A stretch of DNA of 64,000 nt. Source: Mesorhizobium japonicum MAFF 303099. GTDB lineage: Bacteria > Pseudomonadota > Alphaproteobacteria > Rhizobiales > Rhizobiaceae. The stretch spans positions 4,682,001 through 4,746,000 of the forward strand of contig NC_002678.2 of assembly GCF_000009625.1 (NCBI RefSeq), in the 5' to 3' direction. The notes beneath the pieces are model-generated. The model had not been told where the DNA came from. It did no database searches and saw only the letters and a program-made list of their open reading frames with translations. The first letter of the stretch is position 1. Each line of letters begins with the position of its first letter. A program made the translations under genes and the position numbers. Shown one piece after another: positions 53,048 through 62,401 of this stretch.

Positions 53048-53899
53048 TCACTGGCCGCCGTCGAAGGCGAGTTCGTGTTCCAGCGCTGGCTGGCGGGTAA
53101 AGATTGAGGCGATCAGTTCGTCAGCGAGGTCGTGCTGCGTCTTGTCGGTCATGTCGATCTGCGTCGCCTTTTCCGCCCGCGTGGTAGGGGCGAAAACGCG
53201 CTTGACGACCGTCGGCGAGCCGCGCAGGCCGCATTTGTTGAGGTCCTCAATGCCAGCTTCGGCCGCGCTCCATTTCACGATCTGGCTGCGCGCGGCGCGC
53301 ATGGCGTCCTCGAGCGAGCCTCTGCGGATTTCGTTGGTGCCTTCCAGCATTGTGATGAGGCAAGGCAGCCTGCTTTTCAGCATCTGCGTACCGCCTTCCG
53401 AACGGCGCTTGACGGTGATCTCGCGAGCATCGACATCGATAGAGTCGATCTTCGCCACATAGGTGAACTGCAGGAGGCCGAGGCGCTTGGCGATGCCGGG
53501 CCCGACCTGGGCGGTATCGCCGTCAATCGTCTGCTTGCCGGCGAAGACGATGTCCGGCGCGCCGAAGGTCTCGCCAATTCTCACGATTGCCCGAGAAAGC
53601 GCGAAGGAGGTCGCCAGCGTGTCGGAGCCGGCAAAACAGCGGTCGGTCAAGAGTACCGCGCGGTCGGCGCCATAGGTGAGCGCCTTGCGCAGCGCATCTT
53701 CTGCCATCGGCGGACCCATCGTAAGCACGGTGACCTCGCCGCCATGGGCGTCGCGCAATCTCAGTGCCTCTTCGAGGGCGAACAGGTCGTAAGGGTTGAT
53801 GATGGTCGGCACGCCCTGGCGCATGATCGTGTTCGTCACCGGGTGGACACGTATCTGCGCGGAGTCCGGCACCTGCTTGATACAGATTACAATGTGCAT
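53048..53899 (-). CDS. fixA: Electron-transfer flavoprotein beta subunit FixA
   Basis: 283 residues from the ATG at 53899 (AAGGACGCA before it): [20 protein letters not shown]. Nucleotide/flavin motifs [19 protein letters not shown] and the ETF-beta signature near [20 protein letters not shown] are present. First gene of fixABCX-nifA2, directly after a sigma-54 promoter. Confidence 0.97.
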   Translation of the reverse strand: MHIVICIKQVPDSAQIRVHPVTNTIMRQGVPTIINPYDLFALEEALRLRDAHGGEVTVLTMGPPMAEDALRKALTYGADRAVLLTDRCFAGSDTLATSFALSRAIVRIGETFGAPDIVFAGKQTIDGDTAQVGPGIAKRLGLLQFTYVAKIDSIDVDAREITVKRRSEGGTQMLKSRLPCLITMLEGTNEIRRGSLEDAMRAARSQIVKWSAAEAGIEDLNKCGLRGSPTVVKRVFAPTTRAEKATQIDMTDKTQHDLADELIASIFTRQPALEHELAFDGGQ

Positions 53900-53953
53900 T
53901 GCGTCCTTCTCGGCTCCAATCCGCAAGCGGCCCTGGCGTTCATCTCCTTCGCA

Positions 53954-54060
53954 GCATCATTCGTGCCAACCGCTTTGCGTTGCTCTGTTTCCTTTTGACA
54001 TGGGGTTGTTTTCTTCCGAACGGTACCGTCGTGATGACCGAGTTTGTCGGCTTTTCGACA
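53954..54060 (-). promoter_or_regulatory. NifA site and sigma-54 promoter of fixABCX
   Basis: Minus strand TGGCACGAATGATGC (53954-53968) is a -24/-12 element, about 55 bases before fixA. TGTCGGCTTTTCGACA (54045-54060) is a perfect TGT-N10-ACA site, just past the nifW stop. Confidence 0.92.
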
Positions 54061-54085
54061 TTGTCGCGTCGCACTCGTGTCGCGT

Positions 54086-54469
54086 TCATTCTGTCCCGAA
54101 CCGCCTCAGGATCGACTCGAACGGGACAAAGGTGTGGTCCCGAGTGGCCGGTTTGTCGGGATCGTGCTCTTTGAGCACCTTGAAGACCCGGTGGGTGAGT
54201 GGCGAGGATGTCGCGAAATCCTCATAGGCGCGTTCCAACGTCGCACGCGCCCGCGCGGCGATCACCCCGTCGGGAAGACCGGCGAAATCCTCTTCAGCGA
54301 GATATTGGCCCATGCGCTTCAGGATATGCAGCCGTGAGACATTGAGCACCCTCGGATCATAAGAGATGCCAAGGACTGCGAAGAACTCCTCCGCAGCCGA
54401 CAGGCTCTTCAGCCGGGCGAGGATGTCGGTGACATCGATGGCGCGGCTTTCAGCGAAACAACTGCGCAT
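54086..54469 (-). CDS. nifW: Nitrogenase-stabilising protein NifW
   Basis: 127 residues from the ATG at 54469 (AGGAGAATGCA before it). NifW blocks: ILARLKSLSAAEEFFAVLG, VSRLHILKRMGQYLAEED and HRVFKVLKEHDPDK. Protects the MoFe protein or acts in its maturation. Its 5' end overlaps nifS by 20 bases. Confidence 0.95.
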   Translation of the reverse strand: MRSCFAESRAIDVTDILARLKSLSAAEEFFAVLGISYDPRVLNVSRLHILKRMGQYLAEEDFAGLPDGVIAARARATLERAYEDFATSSPLTHRVFKVLKEHDPDKPATRDHTFVPFESILRRFGTE

Positions 54470-55706
54470 TGCATTCTCCTGGGCCGGAAACGGTTGTCGG
54501 GTTTGCCTTGTCGCCCAGGCCTGGAGTTGATTGAAGTTCTCTCGCCTGGCTGGCAGATGGGGAAAGCTCACGCAGCTTCTTCACGATCCCGGGCATGACC
54601 TCGAGCACCCGGTCGACGTCCTCCTCGCCGTTGTTGCGCGAAAAGGAGAAACGGATTGCACCGTGTGCCGCGTTATTGGGGATATTCATCGCCACCAAGA
54701 CGTGGCTCGGCTCCAGCGAGCCGCAGGCGCAAGCAGAGCCGGAGGAGCAGGCAATGCCCTCGCGATTGAGGAAATGCAGTATGCCCTCACCTTCGATATC
54801 TCCAAAGGCGATGTTTGCGGTATTCGGCAACCGCTTTAGCAAATCGCCGGCGACGAAGGCGTCTGGGATGCTTTGGAGAAGTTCCTTCTCCAGGCGGTCG
54901 CGCAACGCCTTTACCCGTGTGTTCGCGTCGTCCATGAAGTTCAAGGCAAGATCGGCTGCCACGCCGAGGCCGACGATGCCTGGCGTATTCTCCGTGCCGG
55001 CGCGGCGGTTGCCCTCCTGGCCTCCCCCCTTGATCAGCGGACAGAAGCGCACGCCGCGCTTTATATAAAGTGCGCCGATCCCTTTCGGTCCGTGTAATTT
55101 GTGACCGGAGAGAGACAGCATATCGATTGCCGTCGATTTCAGGTCGATCGCAAGCTTGCCGACCGCTTGCACCGCGTCGGTATGGAAAAGGGCGCCGACT
55201 TCTTTGGCCAACTCAGCAAGCTCGACCACCGGGAAGATCGTTCCGGTCTCGTTGTTCGCCGACATGATCGAGACGATCGCCACGCGCGGGGTGAGGGCGG
55301 CCTTATAAGTGTCGAGGTCGAGCCGGCCGTGGCGATCCACCGGGATCCTATGCACCTTGATGGCGCGCGTCTTCTCCAGGTGGGCGCAAAGCGTCAGCAC
55401 GGCCGAATGCTCGACTGCGGAAGTCACGATCTCTGTGCGCTCAGGCATCACCTCGAGCGCTGAAAGGATCGCCGCGTTGTCGCTTTCCGTCCCGCCCGAG
55501 GTGAAGGTGATCTCGTCGTCGAACTCCGCGCCGATGAGCGTTTGCACCTGCAGGCGCGTCTTTCTCACCGCCGCCCCGGCGGAAGCGCCAAAATCGTGGC
55601 TCGACGAAGGGTTGCCGAATTGGTCGGTAAAAAGCGGCAGCATCGCTTGAACGACTTCAGGATCGACCCGTGTCGTTGCGTTGTTATCCAGATAAACAGG
55701 CCTCAT
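54450..55706 (-). CDS. nifS: Cysteine desulfurase NifS
   Basis: 418 residues from the ATG at 55706 (GGAGAAGG before it). Supplies sulfur for nitrogenase Fe-S clusters. Seen: VYLDNNATTRVDPEVVQAML, TSGGTESDNAAILSALEV, the PLP lysine in SLSGHKLHGPKGIGALYI, and the catalytic Cys loop GIACSSGSACACGSLEPSHV. The last ~30 residues beyond the family core are Pro/Gly-rich. Second cistron after the short ORF at 55770-55898. Confidence 0.97.
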   Translation of the reverse strand: MRPVYLDNNATTRVDPEVVQAMLPLFTDQFGNPSSSHDFGASAGAAVRKTRLQVQTLIGAEFDDEITFTSGGTESDNAAILSALEVMPERTEIVTSAVEHSAVLTLCAHLEKTRAIKVHRIPVDRHGRLDLDTYKAALTPRVAIVSIMSANNETGTIFPVVELAELAKEVGALFHTDAVQAVGKLAIDLKSTAIDMLSLSGHKLHGPKGIGALYIKRGVRFCPLIKGGGQEGNRRAGTENTPGIVGLGVAADLALNFMDDANTRVKALRDRLEKELLQSIPDAFVAGDLLKRLPNTANIAFGDIEGEGILHFLNREGIACSSGSACACGSLEPSHVLVAMNIPNNAAHGAIRFSFSRNNGEEDVDRVLEVMPGIVKKLRELSPSASQARELQSTPGLGDKANPTTVSGPGECNAQLFR

Positions 55707-55769
55707 TGATGTGATCCTTCTCCTGAGCGCAATCACGCAAAGCGCACTTCCGGTCTGTCATGATGATGG

Positions 55770-55898
55770 CTAGCCGAAGGAGTTGCCGCGCGCTTCTTGG
55801 AGCCGGCGCGGCCGCTCGCCTCGACTTGATGCGCCAGGCTTGCGCCGGCTCGGGAAAACGCCGTCTTTAGGCCAGGGCGTTTCGGTGTGCTGGATCAT
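55770..55898 (-). CDS. 42-residue ORF between the nif promoter and nifS
   Basis: MIQHTETPWPKDGVFPSRRK and then a basic tail. A good ribosome site (AAGGAG, nine bases) precedes the ATG, which lies about 45 bases after the sigma-54 -12 element, so it is the first reading frame on the nifS transcript. No known domain. It could be a leader peptide or a shortened relic of another nif gene. Confidence 0.55.
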   Translation of the reverse strand: MIQHTETPWPKDGVFPSRRKPGASSRGERPRRLQEARGNSFG

Positions 55899-55942
55899 GG
55901 ACTGTTTCTCCTTCAGGCCGGGACGCGTTCTCGAACAGCTAC

Positions 55943-56019
55943 GCATGGACCGTGCCAAAGGAGGGGATCATTTCAAAACAACATGATGGCTCCAACACTG
56001 CTATGTCGCATGTCCGACA
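55943..56019 (-). promoter_or_regulatory. NifA site and sigma-54 promoter of the nifS operon
   Basis: Minus strand TGGCACGGTCCATGC (55943-55957) is a full -24/-12 match. TGTCGCATGTCCGACA (56004-56019) is the NifA site. It is divergent from the ABC-exporter promoter whose NifA site is only 120 bases away. Confidence 0.92.
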
Positions 56020-56141
56020 TCGGAGGGAATTGTTCAACGCGGAACGCCGTTAAATCGGCGTGAATTCCGCTTCGCGTGAGGAGCAATCCTGTCGGGCCGT
56101 TCGCCAAGGATGCCGGCGCGACCGAGGCGTCCTGTCGGGTT

Positions 56142-56262
56142 TGTCGAGTGCGCGACACGGCACTGTTACGCCCCCGTTGCCCTGCTGAGATCTCGTTTGT
56201 CATTGTAGAATATGCAGAAAATTCTTCTGAGCTTCTTTCTGAGCTTTGGCGCGGCTTTTGCG
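56142..56262 (+). promoter_or_regulatory. NifA site and sigma-54 promoter of the ABC exporter
   Basis: TGTCGAGTGCGCGACA (56142-56157) is a perfect NifA site and TGGCGCGGCTTTTGCG (56247-56262) a perfect GG-N10-GC promoter. Flanking sequence (CGTGAATTC ... AGCAATCCTGTCGGGCCGTT at about 56060-56102) recurs upstream of the CCE_0567-fdxB-nifQ promoter. Confidence 0.93.
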
Positions 56263-56352
56263 GTTCTCTCCTCGTAGGGCAGCGCGTGCCCGCGGCCGAT
56301 ATTCATCTCGCGGGTGACATCGCGATCGATGGAACGAAGGAAAGAAACCAAC

Positions 56353-58284
56353 ATGTCAGGTCCAGATCAGTCACCCGCATTCCGAGCGATGTTTTCGTCC
56401 TCACGCAGACCTTCCATTTCGGCTTTCTTGAGACCGAGCGGCCTGCTGCGCTCGTACAAAGCCACGCGGCGTTTTCACATCGATCTGCGCGGCGCCGCCT
56501 TTCGCGACGTTTTCGCCTTCACCATGCGCCACTGGAGCAAGCAGCCGGTCCGGCTCGCGATCATTATGATCGCGATGCTTGTCGCCACGCTCCTTGACGT
56601 CCTGACTCCGTTTTATTCCGGACGGCTCGTGGACGCGGTCGCCCAGGCAGCGACAGCCGACGCCGTCGTGTGGGATGCGGCACTTGCGGCCTTTTCAATG
56701 TTGATTGCGCTCGCACTCGGCGCCGTCGTCCTGCGCAACATCGCCTTCGTTGCCTACAATGACTTCATTCTGAAGATGATGTCGGACATCGCCAGCGACG
56801 CGTTCCATCGCGTCCAGCGCTTTTCGACCGATTGGCATGCGAAAACCTTCGCCGGCTCTACGGTGCGCAAGATCACGCGCGGCATGTGGGCGCTCTGCCT
56901 CCTCAACGACACGATCCTTTTCGCGTTGTTCCCGTCGCTCATCATGCTCGTCGGGTCGAGCGTTCTGCTCGGCTGGTATTGGCCGATGATGGGGCTGATC
57001 ATCGCCTGCGGCTCGGTTGGCTATGTGGCGCTGATCATTATCCTGTCGCTCGGCTATGTGGCGCCAGCGGCAAGCCTTGCCAACAACTGGGATACGAGGC
57101 TTGGCGGCTCGCTTGCGGACGCGATCAGCTGTAACGCTGTGGTCAAAGGCTTCGGCGCCGAGGCGCGGGAAGATCATCGCCTGGCGAAAGTTATCTCCAA
57201 GTGGCGGCACCGCACCCGCCGGACCTGGGTGCGCGGGACGGTCAGTGCTGCATTCCAGGGGATCATGCTTCTTGCGCTGAGAGCGGCTTTGATCGGCTAT
57301 GCCTTATTTTTGTGGTCGCGCGGCCAGGCTACCCCAGGTGACATCGCCTTGGTGCTCGGGTCTTTCACCGTCCTGTATGGGTACTTGCGTGATGTTTCCA
57401 TACACGTGCGCAACATCCAGCGCTCTGCAAATGAGATGGAGGAACTGGTCGAAACCTACAGCCAGCCGCCCGACGTGGCCGATGTTCCGGGCGCCAAGCC
57501 GATCCGGATCACGAAGGGTCACATCGATTTTGAGAGCGTCCATTTCCACTACGGCAATCATTGGTCGCCCTTCTACAGCGACTTGTCGATTTCGATTGAG
57601 GCCGGCGCGCGGGTCGGTCTGGTCGGCCCCTCTGGCTCCGGCAAGACCACCTTCGTCAAGCTCATCCAGCGGCTTTACGACCTGGATGCTGGACGAATCT
57701 TGATCGATGGGCAGGACATTTCGCGGGTGACGCAGGGTTCGCTGCGCTCGCAGATCGCGATCGTACAGCAGGAGCCCCTCCTGTTCCACCGCTCGCTGGC
57801 CGAGAACATAGCCTATGGGCGGCCGGGTGCTTCTCGGTCCGACATTGAGCAGGCGGCGCGGCTCGCCAGCGCGCATGACTTCATTGCACGCCTGCCGAAC
57901 GGCTACGGTACGCTGGTCGGCGAACGCGGCGTGAAGCTCTCAGGCGGCGAGCGCCAGCGTGTGGCGATAGCGCGCGCCTTCCTCGCCGATGCCCCGATCC
58001 TGATTCTGGACGAGGCGACATCGAGCCTCGACTCGGAATCGGAGGTGCTGATCCAGAAGGCGATGGAGCGGCTCATGGTCGGGCGCACCACGCTCGTCAT
58101 TGCGCACCGGCTCTCGACGGTGCGCGAACTCGACCGGCTGCTTGTCTTCGACCGTGGTTGCATCACCGAGCAGGGCGACCATGCCGCGCTGATCCGTCGC
58201 GACGGCATCTACCGCCGCCTGTTCGAGCGGCAGGCCTTGGAACTGACAAAGGGGTGCGATGAGACCAATGTGCAACACGGTTGA
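56353..58284 (+). CDS. ABC-type exporter (fused membrane and ATPase domains), NifA-controlled
   Basis: 643 residues from the ATG at 56353 (AAGGAAAG before it). N-terminal membrane domain with about six helices (for example LAIIMIAMLVATLLDVLTPF and SLIMLVGSSVLLGWYWPMMG) and a C-terminal ATPase: Walker A GPSGSGKTTFVKL, signature LSGGERQRVAIARAFL, Walker B LILDEATSSLDSESEV. A type IV (MsbA-like) half-transporter working as a homodimer. The first codons ATGTCAGGTCCA and the promoter resemble a nifH 5' end, so the N-terminus seems to be a fusion onto a captured promoter. Substrate unknown. Confidence 0.92.
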   Translation: MSGPDQSPAFRAMFSSSRRPSISAFLRPSGLLRSYKATRRFHIDLRGAAFRDVFAFTMRHWSKQPVRLAIIMIAMLVATLLDVLTPFYSGRLVDAVAQAATADAVVWDAALAAFSMLIALALGAVVLRNIAFVAYNDFILKMMSDIASDAFHRVQRFSTDWHAKTFAGSTVRKITRGMWALCLLNDTILFALFPSLIMLVGSSVLLGWYWPMMGLIIACGSVGYVALIIILSLGYVAPAASLANNWDTRLGGSLADAISCNAVVKGFGAEAREDHRLAKVISKWRHRTRRTWVRGTVSAAFQGIMLLALRAALIGYALFLWSRGQATPGDIALVLGSFTVLYGYLRDVSIHVRNIQRSANEMEELVETYSQPPDVADVPGAKPIRITKGHIDFESVHFHYGNHWSPFYSDLSISIEAGARVGLVGPSGSGKTTFVKLIQRLYDLDAGRILIDGQDISRVTQGSLRSQIAIVQQEPLLFHRSLAENIAYGRPGASRSDIEQAARLASAHDFIARLPNGYGTLVGERGVKLSGGERQRVAIARAFLADAPILILDEATSSLDSESEVLIQKAMERLMVGRTTLVIAHRLSTVRELDRLLVFDRGCITEQGDHAALIRRDGIYRRLFERQALELTKGCDETNVQHG

Positions 58285-58365
58285 ACGCGGCGTGAATTCA
58301 GCTTGCCTCCCCAGCAATCCTGTCGGGCCGTTCCTGAAAAGGCGGCCGCAACCTGTCGTCGGGCT

Positions 58366-58488
58366 TGTCCAATTCACGACACGCCTGGTGCCGGCCTGTC
58401 TTCCTGCCGCGCTGTTGAGCAAACCCATGAATGGGATGAAGACAACTTTTTATGAGCTGCGTCCTGCGTTCCCGGCACGGCGCTTGAG
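58366..58488 (+). promoter_or_regulatory. NifA site and sigma-54-like promoter upstream of the fdxB-nifQ genes
   Basis: TGTCCAATTCACGACA (58366-58381) is a perfect NifA site. GGCACGGCGCTTGA (58474-58487) fits the -24 box but has GA instead of GC at -12, as in the peroxidase and P450 promoters. ATGGAGCGAAGGAAAGCAAC further on matches the leader before the ABC exporter, but the ATGTCAGGT start is lost. A 58-codon frame (58695-58871) in the leader has no clear ribosome site and is not called. Confidence 0.75.
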
Positions 58489-58896
58489 GCTTCCTCCTGA
58501 GGTGGCAGCCGCCTCGCGATTATTTAGATCCTGGTTGATGCGATCAATGGAGCGAAGGAAAGCAACGCGCCGGATCCACGCGAGATCCGCCTTCTCTGGC
58601 ATAGGGGCGTCGCCAAATCGACACCCTCACAATATGCGCTCACCGCCCGCGTCGGGAACAAGATCTTGATTGTCGTCTGCGCTCAACCGCTCTTATGCCG
58701 AACTCGAAGGATACGGACCTGCGTCTCGCCGCGCGGGATTGCATAAGCTGGCTGCAGCGTCCATCGGCATCACCGGTTCGGCTTCGAGACGTTCCGGAAA
58801 CCCGCCGAGGCCGGCGCGCCGGCGATGCGCTCGTGGCCATCGAAGCGCGTCCCGACATGGCGCGGGCGTAACGACCGGCTTGCGAGGAAGGGGATC

Positions 58897-59100
58897 ATGT
58901 CAGACCTTGCGCTGTTACAGAAGAAGGTCCGCAAGCTGCAGTCGCGCGCGGGAGCCGCCAAGATGGAATTGCACGACCTTGCCGAGGACCTTCCGGTCAA
59001 CTGGACCGAGATCGAGGCGGTCGCCTGGAAAGCCTTCGAGGTTTTTGCCGAGTTGGATGCGGCAAAGGAAGAACTCGCAGCGTTGGAGAATTCACAATGA
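58897..59100 (+). CDS. CCE_0567-family small metalloprotein (NifX-associated)
   Basis: 67 residues starting MSDLALLQKKVRKLQSRAGA with GGAAGGGGATC before the ATG. Two antiparallel helices (LHDLAEDLPVNWTEIEAVAW and FEVFAELDAAKEELAALE) give the Rop-like hairpin of this family, usually found beside nifX and fdxB. Role in nitrogenase cofactor or iron handling is proposed for the family only. Overlaps fdxB by four bases. Confidence 0.88.
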   Translation: MSDLALLQKKVRKLQSRAGAAKMELHDLAEDLPVNWTEIEAVAWKAFEVFAELDAAKEELAALENSQ

Positions 59101-59414
59101 CGGGCGCTTTCGTCACCCGCGACGGCTCTCCCTGGACGCCGCACTATCTGACGGCGATCGATGGCGCGACCTGCATCGGCTGCGGCCGCTGCTTCAAGGT
59201 CTGCTCGCGCGAGGTCATGCACCTTCATGGCGTCGATGACGCAGGCGAAATCCTCGGCATCTGCGCGGGCGAGGACGACGACTTCGACGGCGAGCCCAAC
59301 CGCATGGTCATGATCGTCGACCATGCCGGCCGCTGCATCGGCTGCGGCGCCTGCGGCCGCGTCTGCCCGAAGAACTGCCAGACCCACCTTGCGGCCGACC
59401 AGCTTGCTGCATGA
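59097..59414 (+). CDS. fdxB: Nif-specific ferredoxin III FdxB
   Basis: 105 residues with two [4Fe-4S] sites: CIGCGRCFKVCSRE near the N-terminus and CIGCGACGRVCPKNCQ near the C-terminus, with a long acidic insert between (GEDDDFDGEPN). Electron carrier of the nif system. Overlaps nifQ by four bases. Confidence 0.95.
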   Translation: MTGAFVTRDGSPWTPHYLTAIDGATCIGCGRCFKVCSREVMHLHGVDDAGEILGICAGEDDDFDGEPNRMVMIVDHAGRCIGCGACGRVCPKNCQTHLAADQLAA

Positions 59415-60058
59415 GCTGGGAACAAGACCAGCAGAACGGCGCCACATTCGCCCATCACCGTGGCTGTTTCAGCACCAGCCAATGGCCGCCGACAGACCAG
59501 GCGGCGGCGTTCGACCGGCATGTGCTTGCCTGTGTTTTCTACCTCGCGTTCGAGGAGGTCGAGGCCGGCAAGGCGACCGCGACCGAAGCAACCGGCCTTT
59601 CGCGTGCCGACCTGCGAGATGTCATGACACGCTATTTCCCGGCTGTTCCCGTCAACGCCTTCGCGCTGGAAAAGCTGACCGATCCCGAGCCAGATATGGA
59701 GGAAGGGCTTCTGCGCGGCTTGCTTATTGGGCATGCCAGGCCAGGCGATCCGGCGAGCACCCTCTTCGCCAAGATCATCGCCAGGCGCAGTTTGCGCAAT
59801 GACCATCTGTGGCAGGACCTTGGCCTTTTCAATCGGGCCGAACTCAGCCGCTTAATGGCCAGGCATTTCCCGGCGCTGGCGGCCGGCAACACCAAAAACA
59901 TGAAATGGAAGAAGTATTTCTATCGTAAGCTCTGCGAGGCTGAAGGCTTTTCGCTATGCACCGCGCCCAGTTGTCAGGAATGCGGCGATTTCGAAAGCTG
60001 TTTTGGCCCGGAGGAAGGCGAAAGCCACTTGGCACGGATCAAGAACGGGCTCGCTTAA
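59411..60058 (+). CDS. nifQ: Molybdenum delivery protein NifQ
   Basis: 215 residues. NifQ supplies molybdenum for FeMo-co. Seen: AAFDRHVLACVFYLAFEEVE, the core MKWKKYFYRKLCEAEGF, and the C-terminal cluster-binding CTAPSCQECGDFESC. Its stop overlaps the convergent rpoN2 stop by four bases. Last gene of the CCE_0567-fdxB-nifQ unit. Confidence 0.94.
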   Translation: MSWEQDQQNGATFAHHRGCFSTSQWPPTDQAAAFDRHVLACVFYLAFEEVEAGKATATEATGLSRADLRDVMTRYFPAVPVNAFALEKLTDPEPDMEEGLLRGLLIGHARPGDPASTLFAKIIARRSLRNDHLWQDLGLFNRAELSRLMARHFPALAAGNTKNMKWKKYFYRKLCEAEGFSLCTAPSCQECGDFESCFGPEEGESHLARIKNGLA

Positions 60059-61509
60059 GAGCCGCTTTCGTCGCCGCCGCCGACCGGGCTTGATTGGCAT
60101 CGAAGACGCACGCGCTTTTCCCGGCGACGTCGCGCGGAGGACGGGATGTTCAGCGCCTCACGATATTTCGCAACGGTGCGGCGAGCAATGTCGATCCCGG
60201 TTTCCTTGAGCCGGGTGGCAATGTCGTCGTCTGAAAGCACTTCGTTGGGCGATTCCACGGCAACCATCGCCTTGATTTGATGGCGGACAGCTTCGGCGGA
60301 GTACGCGTCGCCGCCTTCGGAGGAGCCGATCGCGACAGTGAAAAAATACTTCAGTTCGAACACGCCGCGCGGGGTCAGCATGTACTTGTTCGACGTTACC
60401 CGGCTTACCGTCGACTGGTGCACGTTGATCGCATCCGCGACAGTCCTGAGATTGAGAGGCCGCAGGTGGGCGACCCCATGTTCAAAAAAGGCGTCCTGCT
60501 GGCGGATGATTTCAGCCGCTACCTTGAGGATCGTCTTGGCGCGCTGATCAAGGCTGCGGATTAGCCAGTTCGCGTTTTGGAGGCATTCGTTGAGAAATGA
60601 CTGATCTTTCGAATTTTGAGCGCTTAGGCGGGAGACCTGGGCAAAATAGTTTTGGTTCATCAGCAGCCTAGGCAGCGTGTCTGGATTGAGTTCGATTTGC
60701 CACCCACCTCCGGGAGAGGGCTGGACCAAGACGTCGGGAATGATCGATTCAGGCCCTCCGGATTGGAATCGGTTTCCGGGCTTGGGATCGAGCGCGCGGA
60801 TTTCGTGCAACATGTCGAGAAGGTCGTCTTCATCGACACCGCAATGGCGCTTCAATGTTTGAAAATCGCGTCGCGCCAGCGCTTCAAGATTGGCGACCAG
60901 CGCTGCCATTGCCGGGTCGAACCTGTCTAGCTGCCGCAATTGTATCTCAAGGCATTCGCTGAGAGTTCGCGCAAAAATACCCGGTGGATCGAACTGCTGC
61001 AAGGTTCCGAGAACCCGTTCCACAACAGCCTCCCGGACATTCAGGCTGCGGGCCAGTTCCGAAAGGTTCACCGGAAGGTATCCGGTGTCTTCCAGATGAC
61101 CGGCAAGCTCGCCAGCTATTCGCCGCTCCAGCGGCGCGAATGCGCTGAGAGCGATCTGACGAGCGACATGGTCGTGCAATGTTTCGATGGACGTCCAGGA
61201 ATCTTCGAACGCATGGTTTCCCCCCGGTTGGACATTGTTTTTGCCGCGGATTGATTTCCACTGCGAGGCCCGATCCGATATTCCGCCCGTGGTCGGCCCG
61301 ATGCGCGGGTTCCCGGCCGAAATCGACGGAATGTCCTTCGGCGCCCGGTTTGAGGCCCGTTCCAGAAAGGGGTTCTTCTCGATTTCCTGCTCGACGAACT
61401 GATGCAGTTCGGGATGCGCCAGTTGCAACAGGCGAATGGATTCCATCATTTGCGGCGTCAAAACCAACGATTGCTTCTGACGCTGAAGCAGGCTTGCTGA
61501 GGACTCCAT
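60055..61509 (-). CDS. rpoN2: RNA polymerase sigma-54 factor, symbiotic copy
   Basis: 484 residues. Region I is Gln/Leu-rich (LLQRQKQSLVLTPQMMESIR). The core-binding region has ISLSA-type helices (SFLNECLQNANWLIRSLDQR). DNA binding: the helix-turn-helix VADAINVHQSTVSRVTSNKY and the RpoN box ARRTVAKYRE. Drives all -24/-12 promoters listed here with NifA or DctD. It lies 74 bases after prxS on the same strand, the order known from Rhizobium etli (prxS-rpoN2). Confidence 0.97.
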   Translation of the reverse strand: MESSASLLQRQKQSLVLTPQMMESIRLLQLAHPELHQFVEQEIEKNPFLERASNRAPKDIPSISAGNPRIGPTTGGISDRASQWKSIRGKNNVQPGGNHAFEDSWTSIETLHDHVARQIALSAFAPLERRIAGELAGHLEDTGYLPVNLSELARSLNVREAVVERVLGTLQQFDPPGIFARTLSECLEIQLRQLDRFDPAMAALVANLEALARRDFQTLKRHCGVDEDDLLDMLHEIRALDPKPGNRFQSGGPESIIPDVLVQPSPGGGWQIELNPDTLPRLLMNQNYFAQVSRLSAQNSKDQSFLNECLQNANWLIRSLDQRAKTILKVAAEIIRQQDAFFEHGVAHLRPLNLRTVADAINVHQSTVSRVTSNKYMLTPRGVFELKYFFTVAIGSSEGGDAYSAEAVRHQIKAMVAVESPNEVLSDDDIATRLKETGIDIARRTVAKYREALNIPSSARRRREKRVRLRCQSSPVGGGDESGS

Positions 61510-61583
61510 GGCTAGCGTGAAACTCCTACCGAGCGACCCTTCGCCTTGTGCAAGGGGATTTTCGAGACGTTGACTCGTCTAGA

Positions 61584-62132
61584 TCATGCAGCCGTCACGG
61601 CTTTGGCGGCTCTCAACGTTTCAAGGACGTTCTGCGGCGACGATACGCCATAGGGATCGGCCTCGCAGTTGTCGCAGAAACCGTCCTCCTCGAACCACTG
61701 CTCCACTACGCCATTGTTGATCACGGCAGCGTAGCGCCAGGAGCGCATGCCGAAGCCGAGATTGTCCTTGGCAACCAGCATGCCCATCTTGCGGGTGAAC
61801 TCGCCCGAGCCGTCTGGGATGAGCTGGACTTTCTGCAGCCCCAGGGCCTTGCCCCAGGCATTCATGACGAAGGCATCGTTGACGGAAACGCAGTAGATCG
61901 CGTCAATTCCCTCCTTCTCGAACTCGTCGTAGAGCATTTCGAAATCGGGCAACTGCAAGGTCGAGCAGGTCGGGGTGAAGGCACCGGGCAGCGAGAACAG
62001 GATGATGCGCTTGCCGCGGAAATAGTCGTCGGATGTCTTGTCTTCCCAGCGGTACGGGTTTGGCCCCTCGATGGAGTCATCGCGAACACGCGTGCGAAAG
62101 GTGACGAAAGGAACCTTTTTTTTGACGGTCAT
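61584..62132 (-). CDS. prxS: Peroxiredoxin (Prx5 type) PrxS
   Basis: 182 residues from the ATG at 62132 (AGGAGCACATTG before it). Thiol peroxidase with the peroxidatic Cys in LPGAFTPTCST, IDAIYCVSVNDAFVMNAWGK, and an extra Cys pair in FCDNCEADPYG. In R. etli the homologue is co-transcribed with rpoN2 and induced in symbiosis. Here a sigma-54 promoter and a NifA site lie upstream, so NifA would raise both peroxide defence and sigma-54. Confidence 0.93.
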   Translation of the reverse strand: MTVKKKVPFVTFRTRVRDDSIEGPNPYRWEDKTSDDYFRGKRIILFSLPGAFTPTCSTLQLPDFEMLYDEFEKEGIDAIYCVSVNDAFVMNAWGKALGLQKVQLIPDGSGEFTRKMGMLVAKDNLGFGMRSWRYAAVINNGVVEQWFEEDGFCDNCEADPYGVSSPQNVLETLRAAKAVTAA

Positions 62133-62401
62133 CAATGTGCTCCTGGAGGAAAACTGGTGCGCTGCTTTTTCGGTTGAAACTGACACGGCATCGACCTCGG
62201 CCGGCAATTCGGCCGGGCGCCGCGCGTTTTGTGTCGGCCTTGGATCAGCCATGGCAAAACCGCTCGCAAGCACGGGCGTCTGAAGAAACGAGCTCTCGAT
62301 TTGCCGCGGCAACGAGAACGGTACGCGCTTGTACGGGGCGTCGCGATGTCAGCAATGGTCTTACTCCTGGCCACCTTGTGATGGGTTCTGCCGAGTACGA
62401 C

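Noticed and set aside
53984..53998. TGT-N9-ACA upstream of fixA
   Set aside because: The spacing is nine, not ten; a perfect ten-base site lies at 54045-54060.
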